Made by a program: the position numbers and the translations under genes. The notes under the pieces are model-generated. The model did no database searches and had not been told where the DNA came from. It saw only the letters and a program-made list of their open reading frames with translations. From Mycolicibacterium sp. S2-37 (lineage in GTDB: Bacteria; Actinomycetota; Actinomycetes; Mycobacteriales; Mycobacteriaceae), in NCBI RefSeq assembly GCF_017352375.1, contig NZ_JAFEVR010000011.1, forward strand, positions 1 to 53,680: a stretch of DNA of 53,680 bases, written 5' to 3'. Below, piece by piece: positions 1 to 7,340 of the stretch (position 1 is the stretch's first letter; the number at the start of each line of letters is the position of its first letter).

Positions 1-64
1 GGGGTGTGTTTCCCCGCTTGCGGGGGTTCCCCGGGGGCTGGGGGGGGGCGCCCCCCCCCCCCCC
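1..64. other. G/C homopolymer-like junk at window end
   Basis: This stretch is built of long G and C runs and forms a self-complementary G-rich/C-rich block. The dnaN reading frame is normal down to about position 65 and then changes abruptly into poly-Gly/Pro codons instead of the conserved continuation of the clamp. It looks like a sequencing or assembly artefact at a contig end rather than biology. Confidence 0.7.
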
Positions 65-520
65 GGCGACCTGGCCTATCGCCTCGGCGAACAGGTCGGC
101 GCCCACGACGCCGGTCTCCTCGGGCAGCGTCGGCAGCGTCGGATAGTCCTCGACCGCCATGGTCGGCAGGGAGAACCGCGCGCTACCGCAGGTCAGCGAC
201 ACCCGCGTGCCCTCGGCGCTGACATCGACCGGTTTGGCCGGCAGCGCCCTGGTGATGTCGGACAGCAGTCGGCCCGACACCAGAACGCTTCCCGGAGAGG
301 CGATTTCAGCCGCGACGCGCACCTCGGCCGACACCTCGTAGTCGAATCCCGAGATGGTCAGGCCGTCGTCGTCGCCGGTCAGCAGCACACCGGCCAGGAC
401 CGGGACGGTGGGGCGGGAGGGCAGGTTACGGGCCACCCAGGCCACTGCGTCAGCGAAGTCCTCCCGCACCAGGCGGAACTTCAGGTCACTCAGACCCGTC
501 GTCGTCGTCGCCACGTCCAT
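65..520 (-). CDS. dnaN: DNA polymerase III beta sliding clamp, N-terminal part only
   Basis: DnaN is the ring-shaped processivity clamp that tethers DNA polymerase III and many repair enzymes to DNA. The frame begins with ATG at 520 (MDVATTTTGLSDLKFRLVRE) and reads about 152 residues of the first clamp domain, including the segments VLAGVLLTGDDDGLTISGFD and EIASPGSVLVSGRLL, which are typical of mycobacterial DnaN. The family is about 400 residues long, so more than half is missing. Translation stays convincing to ...AEAIGQVA near position 65 and then runs into G/C homopolymers. Its place downstream of dnaA on the same strand, across oriC, is the classical actinobacterial order. The truncation is most likely an artefact of the window edge, not a real pseudogene. 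Confidence 0.9.
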
Positions 521-731
521 AGCGTCCCTTCGAATAACACCTCAATGAGTTCTATCAGCGGTTGTCTCGGTGTCCGAAGAACGCCTACCAGCTGCGCCTC
601 GACGACCATAACGGCTGCCGCTGAACCACCGTAGAGCTTTCCGCTCGAACTTGAAAGCTAATCGATGGGGCTGACACAGGGGCATCGACGGGTGGGAGTC
701 CGGTGCTGTGAACGCTGTGTCCCCAACGCGC

Positions 732-745
732 TTCTTCTAGAAGAA
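732..745. repeat. 14-bp perfect palindrome in the oriC AT-rich patch
   Basis: TTCTTCTAGAAGAA is its own reverse complement and begins the A/T-rich segment of oriC. A second TCTAGA follows at 747-752. It could be part of the unwinding element, a protein site, or a weak stop for dnaA transcripts heading to dnaN. Confidence 0.55.
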
Positions 746-936
746 ATCTAGAGAGATAGATAAGTAACAGTAATAGGGCCTGTGGAGACTGGGGATGGAT
801 GGCCGATGGTGCTGGTTGTCACGCGTGTCGGGATGTGGGCGCGCTGTGCATGGATCCGGTCGCCGATCGTGGGGGATGTGGAGCGGTAGCGGAGTTGTGT
901 ACGACAGCCGGTGCTGTCCCGTTCTCGGCCACCAGG

Positions 937-945
937 TTGTGCACA
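937..945 (+). promoter_or_regulatory. Best DnaA box in oriC
   Basis: TTGTGCACA matches the mycobacterial DnaA consensus TTGTCCACA at eight of nine positions. Another box-like 9-mer (GTATGCACA) starts 3 bp later, giving a closely spaced pair. Confidence 0.65.
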
Positions 946-1072
946 CGGTATGCACAGCCGCGGGGTGTGGCGGTTGTGACTGAGGGGACGCAAGTTTTTG
1001 GCCGCACGACCGAATTGACACGTGACGAAACCTCGGGGTTGCCATCCCGAGGGCGAAAAACGGAGGAAATCT

Positions 1073-2545
1073 TCAGCGCTTGGAGCGCTGCCGGATCCGG
1101 GTGGTGAGTTCCTTGACGTGATCGAACACCTCACGGCGTTCGGCCATCTCGCCGCGGATCTTCTTCTCGGCGTACATCACCGTGGTGTGATCGCGGCCGA
1201 ACGCCTGGCCGATCTTGGGCAGCGACAGATCGGTCAGCTCCCGGCACAGATACATCGCGATCTGGCGCGACTGCGCCAGCGCGCGGGTCTTACCCGGGCC
1301 GCGGAGCTCCTCGATCGTGGTCTCGAAGTACTCCGCGGTGGCGGCCATGATCGCCGCTGTGGAGATCTGCATGGTGCTCGCGTCGGAGATGAGGTCACGC
1401 AGCACGATCTCGGCCAGCGACTTGTCGATCGCCGTCTTGTTCAGGGAGGCGAACGCGGTCACGCGGATGAGCGCGCCCTCGAGTTCGCGGATGTTGCGTT
1501 CGATGCTGCCGGCGATGAGTTCCAGGACGTCGTCAGGGACGTCCAGTCGGTCCATCTGGGCCTTCTTGCGCAGGATCGCGATCCGCGTCTCCAGCTCCGG
1601 CGGTTGGACATCGGTGATCAGGCCCCACTCGAACCGCGTGCGCAGACGGTCTTCCAGGGTGGCCAGCTGTTTGGGCGGCCGGTCCGAGGAGATCACGATC
1701 TGCTTGTTCGCGTTGTGCAGGGTGTTGAAGGTGTGGAAGAACTCCTCCTGGATGCCTTCCTTGCCCTCGATGAACTGGATGTCGTCGACCAGCAGGACGT
1801 CGATGTCGCGGTAACTGCGCTTGAACGACGCCTTGCGGTCGTCGCGCAGCGAGTTGATGAAGTCGTTGGTGAATTCTTCGGTGGAGACGTACTTGACCCG
1901 CATCCCGGGGAAGAGGCGCTGGGCGTAGTTGCCCGCGGCGTGCAGCAGGTGAGTCTTGCCGAGGCCGGATTCACCCCAGATGAACAGCGGGTTGTACGCC
2001 CGGGCCGGGGCCTCGGCGATCGCGAGGGTGGCCGCGTGCGCGAACCGGTTGGAGGCGCCGATGACGAAGGTGTCGAAGGTGTAGCGCCGGTTGAGGCTGA
2101 CCGCATCGGGATCCTCGGCCACGGGCGGTTGCGGCGTCCGGCTGAAGTAGCGCGGCCATGTCTCTGCGGCGCTTGCCCTAGCCTCGGTGTCCTCGTCGAC
2201 CTCGTCGTGATCGGCCGCGATCGGTGCGGCGACCTCGTCGTCCGGGCTGGGTGTCGCGATACGAACCCCGAGCTCGACACGCTGGCCGAGGTGCCGGCTC
2301 AGGGCGGTGATGATCGGCTCCCGCAGATGCCGCTCGATCTCGTTCTGCACGAACGGGGTGGGTACCGACAGCAGAGCAAACCCCTCGGTGATGACCAGCG
2401 GTTTGACCAGCTTGAGCCAGGCCCTTTGCTGTGCGGTCAGGAGTGGCCCGGCGCCGTTGTGTCCCCCCGGCGCGGAGCCGCCGTTGAGTTCGTCGAGCAC
2501 GGTGTTCCAGACTGCGACGAACGGTGGGTCGGGGTCAGCTGTCAA
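1073..2545 (-). CDS. dnaA: Chromosomal replication initiator protein DnaA
   Basis: DnaA is the AAA+ ATPase that binds DnaA boxes in oriC, melts the origin and helps load the DnaB helicase. The 490-residue product has the N-terminal interaction domain, a variable acidic linker, a Walker A motif (GESGLGKTH), Walker B (LLVDDIQF) and a C-terminal helix-turn-helix with the signature FGRDHTTVMYA. The start is taken as TTG at 2545 (translated MTADPDPPFVAVWN), because it aligns with the start of known mycobacterial DnaA and follows a purine-rich AAGGGGGTG. The frame is open further upstream to 2602, but that extension overlaps DnaA boxes and does not look like protein. It reads toward oriC and dnaN. 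Transcription is probably autoregulated through the boxes at 2603-2635. Confidence 0.97.
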   Translation of the reverse strand: MTADPDPPFVAVWNTVLDELNGGSAPGGHNGAGPLLTAQQRAWLKLVKPLVITEGFALLSVPTPFVQNEIERHLREPIITALSRHLGQRVELGVRIATPSPDDEVAAPIAADHDEVDEDTEARASAAETWPRYFSRTPQPPVAEDPDAVSLNRRYTFDTFVIGASNRFAHAATLAIAEAPARAYNPLFIWGESGLGKTHLLHAAGNYAQRLFPGMRVKYVSTEEFTNDFINSLRDDRKASFKRSYRDIDVLLVDDIQFIEGKEGIQEEFFHTFNTLHNANKQIVISSDRPPKQLATLEDRLRTRFEWGLITDVQPPELETRIAILRKKAQMDRLDVPDDVLELIAGSIERNIRELEGALIRVTAFASLNKTAIDKSLAEIVLRDLISDASTMQISTAAIMAATAEYFETTIEELRGPGKTRALAQSRQIAMYLCRELTDLSLPKIGQAFGRDHTTVMYAEKKIRGEMAERREVFDHVKELTTRIRQRSKR

Positions 2546-2602
2546 CGACGAGCACCCCCTTGCGTAGCCGTCGCATGGGACGACCAATGGAACGATGACC
2601 AA

Positions 2603-2635
2603 CTGTCCACAAAGTTATCCACAGGTTGTGGAGAA
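2603..2635. promoter_or_regulatory. DnaA-box cluster upstream of dnaA
   Basis: Three 9-mers sit within 33 bp: CTGTCCACA at 2603-2611, a perfect TTATCCACA at 2615-2623, and TTCTCCACA on the minus strand at 2627-2635. They lie between the candidate dnaA promoter and the dnaA start codon, the expected place for DnaA autoregulation. Confidence 0.75.
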
Positions 2636-2780
2636 CGGGCAGCCGTCGTCGTTCTGTTGTCTACCGGTCGGGACGCCGCGGAACGGGGCTCTACACAGCT
2701 TTTGGAGGAGCTGTGGGCTCGCGGTCGGGACGTCCTCATTTCGTTGTCGGCGGCCGCTCCAGTCGAAACGGCATTGCCAG

Positions 2781-2809
2781 AAGCTAACAGTTTTCTCTCG
2801 GAGTGCCAA
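2781..2809 (-). promoter_or_regulatory. Candidate dnaA promoter
   Basis: Read on the minus strand, TTGGCA is followed after 17 bp by TAGCTT, which fits the mycobacterial -35 and TAnnnT -10 pattern. It would give a leader of roughly 230 nt that runs through the DnaA-box cluster. Confidence 0.4.
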
Positions 2810-2906
2810 CCGTTCGACGACATTGAGCCACTACTTCTTTCGACCGGCGCGGCGATGGTGAAAGGTGTGACGGATGTCAACGATTAGCGTCGGTGACTAG
2901 CGAGGT

Positions 2907-2935
2907 TTGACCCAGCGAAATCTCGTCAGTACCCT
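2907..2935 (+). promoter_or_regulatory. Candidate rpmH operon promoter
   Basis: TTGACC (2907-2912), a 17-bp spacer and TACCCT (2930-2935) form a good SigA-type promoter pointing at rpmH, about 160 bp before its start codon. Confidence 0.6.
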
Positions 2936-3094
2936 CGAACAGTCGCCCGCACGTGGCGATACGGCTGCGATCCGGGCCACTGGAGTCAGCGCCGGCTAGC
3001 AAGCAAGACGCATGAGCTTAACAACGGCGAGCGCGTCCACCCACGAACGACATGTGTGTGGAATGCGGGCGCCACACAACGAGGAGAGATTGCC

Positions 3095-3238
3095 GTGGCC
3101 AAGGGCAAGCGGACGTTCCAGCCCAACAACCGCCGTCGCGCGCGCGTGCACGGCTTCCGGCTGCGCATGCGGACCCGCGCCGGTCGTGCGATCGTGTCGG
3201 CCCGCCGGAGCAAGGGCCGTCGTTCCCTTACTGCGTGA
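3095..3238 (+). CDS. rpmH: 50S ribosomal protein L34
   Basis: L34 is a small, very basic structural protein of the large ribosomal subunit. The 47-residue product starts at GTG 3095 (MAKGKRTFQPNNRRRARVHG) and ends ARRSKGRRSLTA, the normal length and sequence for an actinobacterial L34. A ribosome-binding site, GAGGAGA, lies 7 nt upstream. It is the first gene of the conserved rpmH-rnpA-yidD-yidC-jag-rsmG-parA-parB cluster and is divergent from dnaA. An in-frame ATG upstream at 3056 would add a non-conserved N-terminus and is rejected. Confidence 0.97.
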   Translation: MAKGKRTFQPNNRRRARVHGFRLRMRTRAGRAIVSARRSKGRRSLTA

Positions 3239-3259
3239 CGCGACGCGGGAACTCGCGCG

Positions 3260-3616
3260 GTGCTTCCGGCTCGGTACCGGATGACCCGGTCGGCGGAATT
3301 CAGTGCCACGGTCAGTCGCGGGGTGCGCTGCGCGCAGCCCGATCTCGTCGTTCATCTGGCATGTGACGTCGAGGATGTGACCGGGCCGAGGATCGGCTTG
3401 GTGGTGGCGAAGTCAGTGGGTAACGCCGTGGTGCGACACCGCGTGTCGCGTCGGCTGCGCCATGTGGCCTATGCCGTGATCGACGACCTCACTCCCGAGC
3501 ACCGGTTGGTGATCCGTGCCCTGCCCGGTGCAGCGGACGCGTCGTCGAGTCGGCTCGGGGAGCAACTTGATCGCGCGGTGAGCCGGGCCAAACCCCGCGC
3601 CGGAGCCTGTCGGTGA
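3260..3616 (+). CDS. rnpA: Ribonuclease P protein component
   Basis: RnpA is the protein subunit of RNase P, which with the catalytic RNA removes 5' leaders from pre-tRNAs. The 118-residue basic protein contains the family's conserved RNA-binding helix as KSVGNAVVRHRVSRRLRH (the RNR-type motif) after the strand PRIGLVVAKSVG. It begins with GTG 21 nt after rpmH. Its stop codon overlaps the GTG start of yidD (GTGA), which suggests translational coupling. No strong Shine-Dalgarno sequence is visible, so expression probably depends on rpmH translation. Confidence 0.95.
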   Translation: MLPARYRMTRSAEFSATVSRGVRCAQPDLVVHLACDVEDVTGPRIGLVVAKSVGNAVVRHRVSRRLRHVAYAVIDDLTPEHRLVIRALPGAADASSSRLGEQLDRAVSRAKPRAGACR

Positions 3617-3939
3617 CGCCGCGGCGCCGAGGAGGGCGGTCGGCGGTGCGAGCCGTCGTCTTCGTCATCGAGCTGTATCGCAACATGGTCTCGCCGCTGC
3701 GGCTGCCGTCCTGCCGGTTCACCCCCACCTGTAGTCAGTACGCGGTCGATGCCCTGACCGAATACGGATTGCTCCGCGGCAGCTGGCTCGCTGTCGTGCG
3801 GCTCGCGAAGTGCGGCCCGTGGCACCCGGGCGGCTGGGATCCGATCCCGGACCGGTCGACCATGCCGGAAGAGTCGTCCTCAGACCGAAGCGGTGCAGCA
3901 CCGGCCGCCGATCCCGTCAGGAGCAAGACGATTGTTTAA
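3613..3939 (+). CDS. yidD: Membrane protein insertion efficiency factor YidD
   Basis: YidD is a small membrane-associated protein that assists YidC in inserting inner-membrane proteins. The 108-residue product carries the family signature in the middle: FVIELYRNMVSPL, then PSCRFTPTCSQYAVDAL with its conserved cysteines, and KCGPWHPGGWDPIP. The N-terminus is basic. The C-terminal tail of about 30 residues is polar and poorly conserved. It overlaps rnpA by 4 nt and yidC by 8 nt, so the three genes are probably translated together. Confidence 0.93.
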   Translation: MTPRRRGGRSAVRAVVFVIELYRNMVSPLRLPSCRFTPTCSQYAVDALTEYGLLRGSWLAVVRLAKCGPWHPGGWDPIPDRSTMPEESSSDRSGAAPAADPVRSKTIV

Positions 3940-5047
3940 CTGGTTCAGCCTCGACATCATCTACTACCCGGTGTCGGCGATCATGTGGGTCTGGTTCAAG
4001 GCCTTCAGCTTCCTGCTCGGCCCGGACAACTTCTTCGCCTGGGCGCTGTCGGTGATGTTCCTCGTGTTCACGCTGCGCGCGATCCTCTACAAGCCGTTCG
4101 TGCGTCAGATCCGGACCACCCGGCAGATGCAGGAGCTGCAGCCGCAGATCAAGGCGCTGCAGAAGAAGTACGGCAAAGACCGTCAGCGGATGGCGCTGGA
4201 GATGCAGAAGCTGCAGAAGGAGCACGGGTTCAACCCGATCCTCGGCTGCCTGCCGATGCTGGCCCAGATCCCGGTGTTCCTCGGCCTCTATCACGTGCTG
4301 ATGTCCTTCAACCGGACCCAGACCGGCATCGGACGGCTGGGTCTGTCGGTGGAGGAGAACCGCTCGCTGGGCAACTACGTCTTCAGCGCCACCGACGTCG
4401 GTCACTTCCTGGATGCGAACCTGTTCGGTGCCCCGCTCGGGGCCACGATGATCCAACAGCACGGTCTCGAGGCGTTCACGGAGTTCAACCGGGTATCGGT
4501 AATCGCGGTGGGTGTGCCGTTCATGATCCTGGCCGGCGTCGCGACCTACTTCAACAGCCGTGCATCGGTGGCGCGACAGAGTCCCGAGGCCGCGGCGAAC
4601 CCGCAGACCGCGATGATGAACAAGCTGGCGCTGTATGTCTTCCCGCTCGGCGTCGTCGTCGGCGGACCGTTCCTGCCGCTGGCCGTGATCATGTACTGGC
4701 TTGCCAACAACATCTGGACGTTCGGTCAACAGCACTACGTCTTCGGCAAGATCGAAAAAGAAGAAGAGGCCAAGAAGGTCCAGGCGCAGGAGCGCCGATC
4801 GGCCAACGCGCCGGCGCCCGGGGCGAAGCCAAACCGCCGTAAGGGTGCGGTGAGCAACGGTGACGACGTGGATTCCGAGCAGGCAGCCGCGGATGAGGCG
4901 CCGACGGGCAAGGCCGAGGACAACGGATCGTCCGCAGCCGGCGCGACCCCGAAGACCGGCGGAAGTGCGGCCAAGTCGTCCAGCGCCAGACCGCCGACGA
5001 GCCGAACACCGCGGCCGGGTGCCCGGCCCAAGAAACGCAAGCGTTAG
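3932..5047 (+). CDS. yidC: Membrane protein insertase YidC
   Basis: YidC inserts and folds proteins in the cytoplasmic membrane, alone or with SecYEG. The 371-residue product has the Oxa1/YidC core: a first hydrophobic segment (IIYYPVSAIMWVWFKAFSFL), the basic coiled region QELQPQIKALQKKYGKDRQ, the conserved GCLPMLAQIPVFLGLY segment and later membrane spans. A long charged cytoplasmic tail rich in Ala, Glu and Lys ends PKKRKR. The start is set at TTG 3932 (LFNWFSLDIIYYP), in frame, with AGGAG at 3919-3923. An earlier in-frame ATG at 3893 would lie in the yidD tail and add non-homologous residues. Confidence 0.95.
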   Translation: MFNWFSLDIIYYPVSAIMWVWFKAFSFLLGPDNFFAWALSVMFLVFTLRAILYKPFVRQIRTTRQMQELQPQIKALQKKYGKDRQRMALEMQKLQKEHGFNPILGCLPMLAQIPVFLGLYHVLMSFNRTQTGIGRLGLSVEENRSLGNYVFSATDVGHFLDANLFGAPLGATMIQQHGLEAFTEFNRVSVIAVGVPFMILAGVATYFNSRASVARQSPEAAANPQTAMMNKLALYVFPLGVVVGGPFLPLAVIMYWLANNIWTFGQQHYVFGKIEKEEEAKKVQAQERRSANAPAPGAKPNRRKGAVSNGDDVDSEQAAADEAPTGKAEDNGSSAAGATPKTGGSAAKSSSARPPTSRTPRPGARPKKRKR

Positions 5048-5083
5048 CCAGTCCGGCACTGGCGGAGGAGAGAGGTACGAACA

Positions 5084-5629
5084 ATGACGGACGCTGATAC
5101 GACCACGCGCACCGAGGACGCCGAGGAGACCGTCACGGCGGCGCCGGCGGTAGCCGAGGAGGACCTGGAGGAGCGCCTGGTGGCCGAAGGCGAGATCGCC
5201 GGTGACTACCTCGAGGAGCTGCTCGATCTGCTCGACTTCGATGGCGATATCGATCTGGACGTCGAGGGTGACCGCGCGGTGGTGAGCATCGACGGCGGCG
5301 ACGACCTGAACAAGTTGGTGGGCCGCAAGGGTGAGGTGCTCGACGCGCTGCAGGAGCTGACGCGGTTGGCCGTGCACCAGAAGACCGGTGAGCGCAGCCG
5401 ATTGATGCTCGATATCGCGCGGTGGCGCCGACGTCGCCGCGATGAATTGGCGGCGCTGGGGGACAAGGTGGCGCGCCGGGTGCTCGAGAGTGGCCAGCGC
5501 GAAGAGCTGTCTCCGATGACGCCGTTCGAGCGCAAGATCGTCCACGACGCCGTGGCCGCGGTGCCCGGGGTGCACAGCGAGAGCGAGGGTGTCGAGCCGT
5601 CTCGCCGGGTCGTCGTCCTCGCGGACTGA
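5084..5629 (+). CDS. jag: Jag/KhpB-type KH-R3H RNA-binding protein
   Basis: Jag (KhpB) is a cytoplasmic RNA-binding protein usually encoded next to yidC and linked in other Gram-positives to control of cell elongation. The 181-residue product has an acidic N-terminus, a KH-type domain with its GxxG loop (LVGRKGEVLDALQELTRL, about residues 75-95) and an R3H domain near the C-terminus (FERKIVHDAV, with the Arg-x3-His spacing). A strong ribosome-binding site, GGAGGAGAGAGG, precedes ATG 5084. It lies 36 nt after yidC and 49 nt before rsmG. Confidence 0.9.
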   Translation: MTDADTTTRTEDAEETVTAAPAVAEEDLEERLVAEGEIAGDYLEELLDLLDFDGDIDLDVEGDRAVVSIDGGDDLNKLVGRKGEVLDALQELTRLAVHQKTGERSRLMLDIARWRRRRRDELAALGDKVARRVLESGQREELSPMTPFERKIVHDAVAAVPGVHSESEGVEPSRRVVVLAD

Positions 5630-5678
5630 CGCCTAATTACACGGATGTAGTTCACTCGACGGCACCACGGGGCGGAGA

Positions 5679-6362
5679 ATGTTTCACGTGAAACGCGACG
5701 CTCCACCGGCGGCTGCGACGGTCTTCGGCGATCAACTCGAACGCGCGGAGCAGTACGCCGATTTTCTCTGTACTGCCGGCGTCGAGCGGGGGCTGATCGG
5801 CCCGCGCGAGACGGACCGGATCTGGGACAGGCACGTCTTGAACAGTGCAGCGATCGCGGAACTGGTGCAGCCGGGCGAGCGTGTCGCCGATATCGGAAGC
5901 GGCGCCGGACTCCCGGGCATTCCTTTGGCGCTGGCGCGCACGGACGTCGATGTGTTCCTGATCGAGCCGCTGCTGCGGCGCAGCGAATTCCTCAACGAGA
6001 TCGTCGACGCCCTCGGTCTCGACGTCCGCGTGATCCGCGGCCGCGCCGAGGAACCGGTGGTGCGCGAGGCGCTGGGGGAGGTGGACGTGGTGACGTCGCG
6101 GGCGGTCGCATCACTGGACAAGCTGAGCCGATGGAGTCTGCCGTTGCTCCGGGCCGGCGGCCGCATGTTGGCCTTGAAGGGGGAGCGTGCCGATACCGAA
6201 GTCGACGATCACCGGCGGGCGATGGAGCGGGCTGGCGCGGAGGACGTCGGGGTGGTGAGATGTGGCGCGGGCTATTTGAGTCCACCCGCGACCGTGGTCG
6301 TCGCGAGGCGCGGAACGCCGACCCGCGGATCGGGCCGATCGCAACGAGCGGGCAGGAGATGA
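5679..6362 (+). CDS. rsmG: 16S rRNA (guanine527-N7)-methyltransferase RsmG (GidB)
   Basis: RsmG uses S-adenosylmethionine to methylate G527 in the 530 loop of 16S rRNA; loss of the enzyme gives low-level streptomycin resistance. The 227-residue protein has the Rossmann-fold SAM motif VADIGSGAGLPGIPLAL (about residues 68-84), the acidic strand VFLIEP, and VTSRAVASLDKLS. Its first codons (MFHVKR) are encoded by a parS site, so the start of the gene doubles as a ParB-binding site. The stop codon overlaps an ATG, and the next gene, parA, begins within a few bases. Confidence 0.95.
   Translation: MFHVKRDAPPAAATVFGDQLERAEQYADFLCTAGVERGLIGPRETDRIWDRHVLNSAAIAELVQPGERVADIGSGAGLPGIPLALARTDVDVFLIEPLLRRSEFLNEIVDALGLDVRVIRGRAEEPVVREALGEVDVVTSRAVASLDKLSRWSLPLLRAGGRMLALKGERADTEVDDHRRAMERAGAEDVGVVRCGAGYLSPPATVVVARRGTPTRGSGRSQRAGRR
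5680..5695. promoter_or_regulatory. parS: parS centromere site 1
   Basis: TGTTTCACGTGAAACG matches the universal parS 16-mer TGTTTCACGTGAAACA at 15 positions, with the 14-bp palindromic core intact. ParB binds here to nucleate the segregation complex. It covers the start codon of rsmG. Confidence 0.95.
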
Positions 6363-6364
6363 GC

Positions 6365-7309
6365 ATGGGCGGGGTGCCGGACGCGGCGGGCGGAGTGCCT
6401 GTTTCACGTGAAACATGGGGCGACGAGATCGCCGCGGACACGCCCATCGGTGCGGAGGCAGAGCGCGCCGTGCGACTGCTGCACTCCGCCACCCACGGCG
6501 GACTGCCGCGGCCGAGTCGGCAGCGGGTGTTCACGATCGCCAATCAGAAGGGCGGCGTCGGTAAGACCACGACGGCGGTGAACATCGCCGCGGCCCTCGC
6601 GCTCCAGGGGCTCAAGGTGCTCGTCATCGATCTCGACCCGCAGGGCAACGCCAGCACGGCGCTGGGCATCGAACATCGTCCTGGGACCCCGTCGTCCTAC
6701 GAGGTGCTCATCGGCGAAATCCCGGTACAGGAGGCGCTGCAGCAGAGTCCGCACAACGAGCGGCTGTTCTGTGTGCCGGCGACCATCGACCTGGCGGGCG
6801 CGGAGATCGAACTGGTCAGCATGGTCGCGCGGGAAGGACGACTGCGCACCGCGCTGACCGAGCTCAAGCACCATGACTTCGACTACGTCTTCATCGACTG
6901 CCCGCCGTCGCTCGGGCTGCTGACCATCAACGCATTGGTGGCGGCGCCGGAGGTCCTCATCCCGATCCAGTGTGAGTACTACGCGCTGGAGGGTGTGGGG
7001 CAGTTGCTGCGCAACATCGAGATGGTCAAATCGCATCTCAATCCAGAACTGACGGTATCGACGGTCATCCTGACGATGTACGACGGTCGCACGAAACTCG
7101 CCGACCAGGTCGCGAACGATGTGCGCGCACACTTCGGAGACATCGTCCTCAAGACCGTCATTCCGCGCAGCGTGAAGGTCTCCGAAGCACCCGGCTACGG
7201 AATGACGATCCTCGGTTACGACCCCGGATCCCGGGGAGCGATGAGCTATCTCGACGCCAGCCGCGAGCTGGCACAGCGGGGCGCACCCCACGGCGGTGCC
7301 CAGCGATGA
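6365..7309 (+). CDS. parA: Chromosome partitioning ATPase ParA (Soj)
   Basis: ParA is a Walker-type ATPase that binds nucleoid DNA and moves ParB-parS complexes apart; in mycobacteria it also interacts with the polar protein Wag31. The 314-residue product has the deviant Walker A motif KGGVGKTT (residues 62-69), the switch I segment VIDLDPQGNAST, and Walker B FIDCPPSLG. ATG 6365 is chosen because AGGAG at 6354-6358 is 6 nt away. The ATG at 6359 overlaps the rsmG stop but has no spacing from that ribosome-binding site. The roughly 55-residue leader before the ATPase core is encoded across a parS site. parB follows 31 nt later. Confidence 0.96.
   Translation: MGGVPDAAGGVPVSRETWGDEIAADTPIGAEAERAVRLLHSATHGGLPRPSRQRVFTIANQKGGVGKTTTAVNIAAALALQGLKVLVIDLDPQGNASTALGIEHRPGTPSSYEVLIGEIPVQEALQQSPHNERLFCVPATIDLAGAEIELVSMVAREGRLRTALTELKHHDFDYVFIDCPPSLGLLTINALVAAPEVLIPIQCEYYALEGVGQLLRNIEMVKSHLNPELTVSTVILTMYDGRTKLADQVANDVRAHFGDIVLKTVIPRSVKVSEAPGYGMTILGYDPGSRGAMSYLDASRELAQRGAPHGGAQR
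6400..6415. promoter_or_regulatory. parS: parS centromere site 2 (perfect)
   Basis: TGTTTCACGTGAAACA is a perfect 16-bp parS. It lies inside the parA coding region, near codons 12-17, and encodes part of PVSRET. The distance to parS site 1 is 720 bp. Confidence 0.97.
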
Positions 7310-7340
7310 CGGTGTGTGCGTGGACGAAGGAGACGACACG

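Larger units (their letters stand above)
521..1072. other. oriC: Chromosomal origin oriC (dnaA-dnaN intergenic region)
   Basis: In mycobacteria the replication origin lies between dnaA and dnaN, and this 552-bp gene-free stretch occupies that place. It holds an A/T-rich patch at about 731-776 (candidate duplex unwinding region) and several degenerate DnaA boxes related to TTGTCCACA. These are TTGTGCACA at 937-945 (8/9), GTATGCACA at 948-956 (7/9), TCGTACACA on the minus strand at 896-904 (7/9) and GTCTCCACA on the minus strand at 781-789 (7/9). Degenerate boxes are normal for mycobacterial oriC. Short open frames here have no recognisable protein and are not called. Confidence 0.85.
2546..3094. 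other. dnaA-rpmH divergent intergenic region
   Basis: This 549-bp stretch has no convincing gene. It holds a DnaA-box cluster (2603-2635), a candidate dnaA promoter (2781-2809, minus strand), a candidate rpmH promoter (2907-2935, plus strand) and the rpmH ribosome-binding site GAGGAGA at 3081-3087. In many bacteria this region is a second regulatory half of the origin. Confidence 0.75.

Noticed and set aside
737..1134. Several short open frames in the oriC region on both strands
   Set aside because: They overlap one another, have no ribosome-binding sites or conserved residues, and lie over DnaA boxes.
2542..2880. 112-codon minus-strand frame upstream of dnaA
   Set aside because: It overlaps the dnaA promoter and DnaA-box cluster and has no recognisable protein features.
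3917..5575. Minus-strand open frame of 552 codons opposite yidC and jag
   Set aside because: It is His/Arg/Gln-rich shadow sequence, and both plus-strand genes have strong motifs and ribosome-binding sites.
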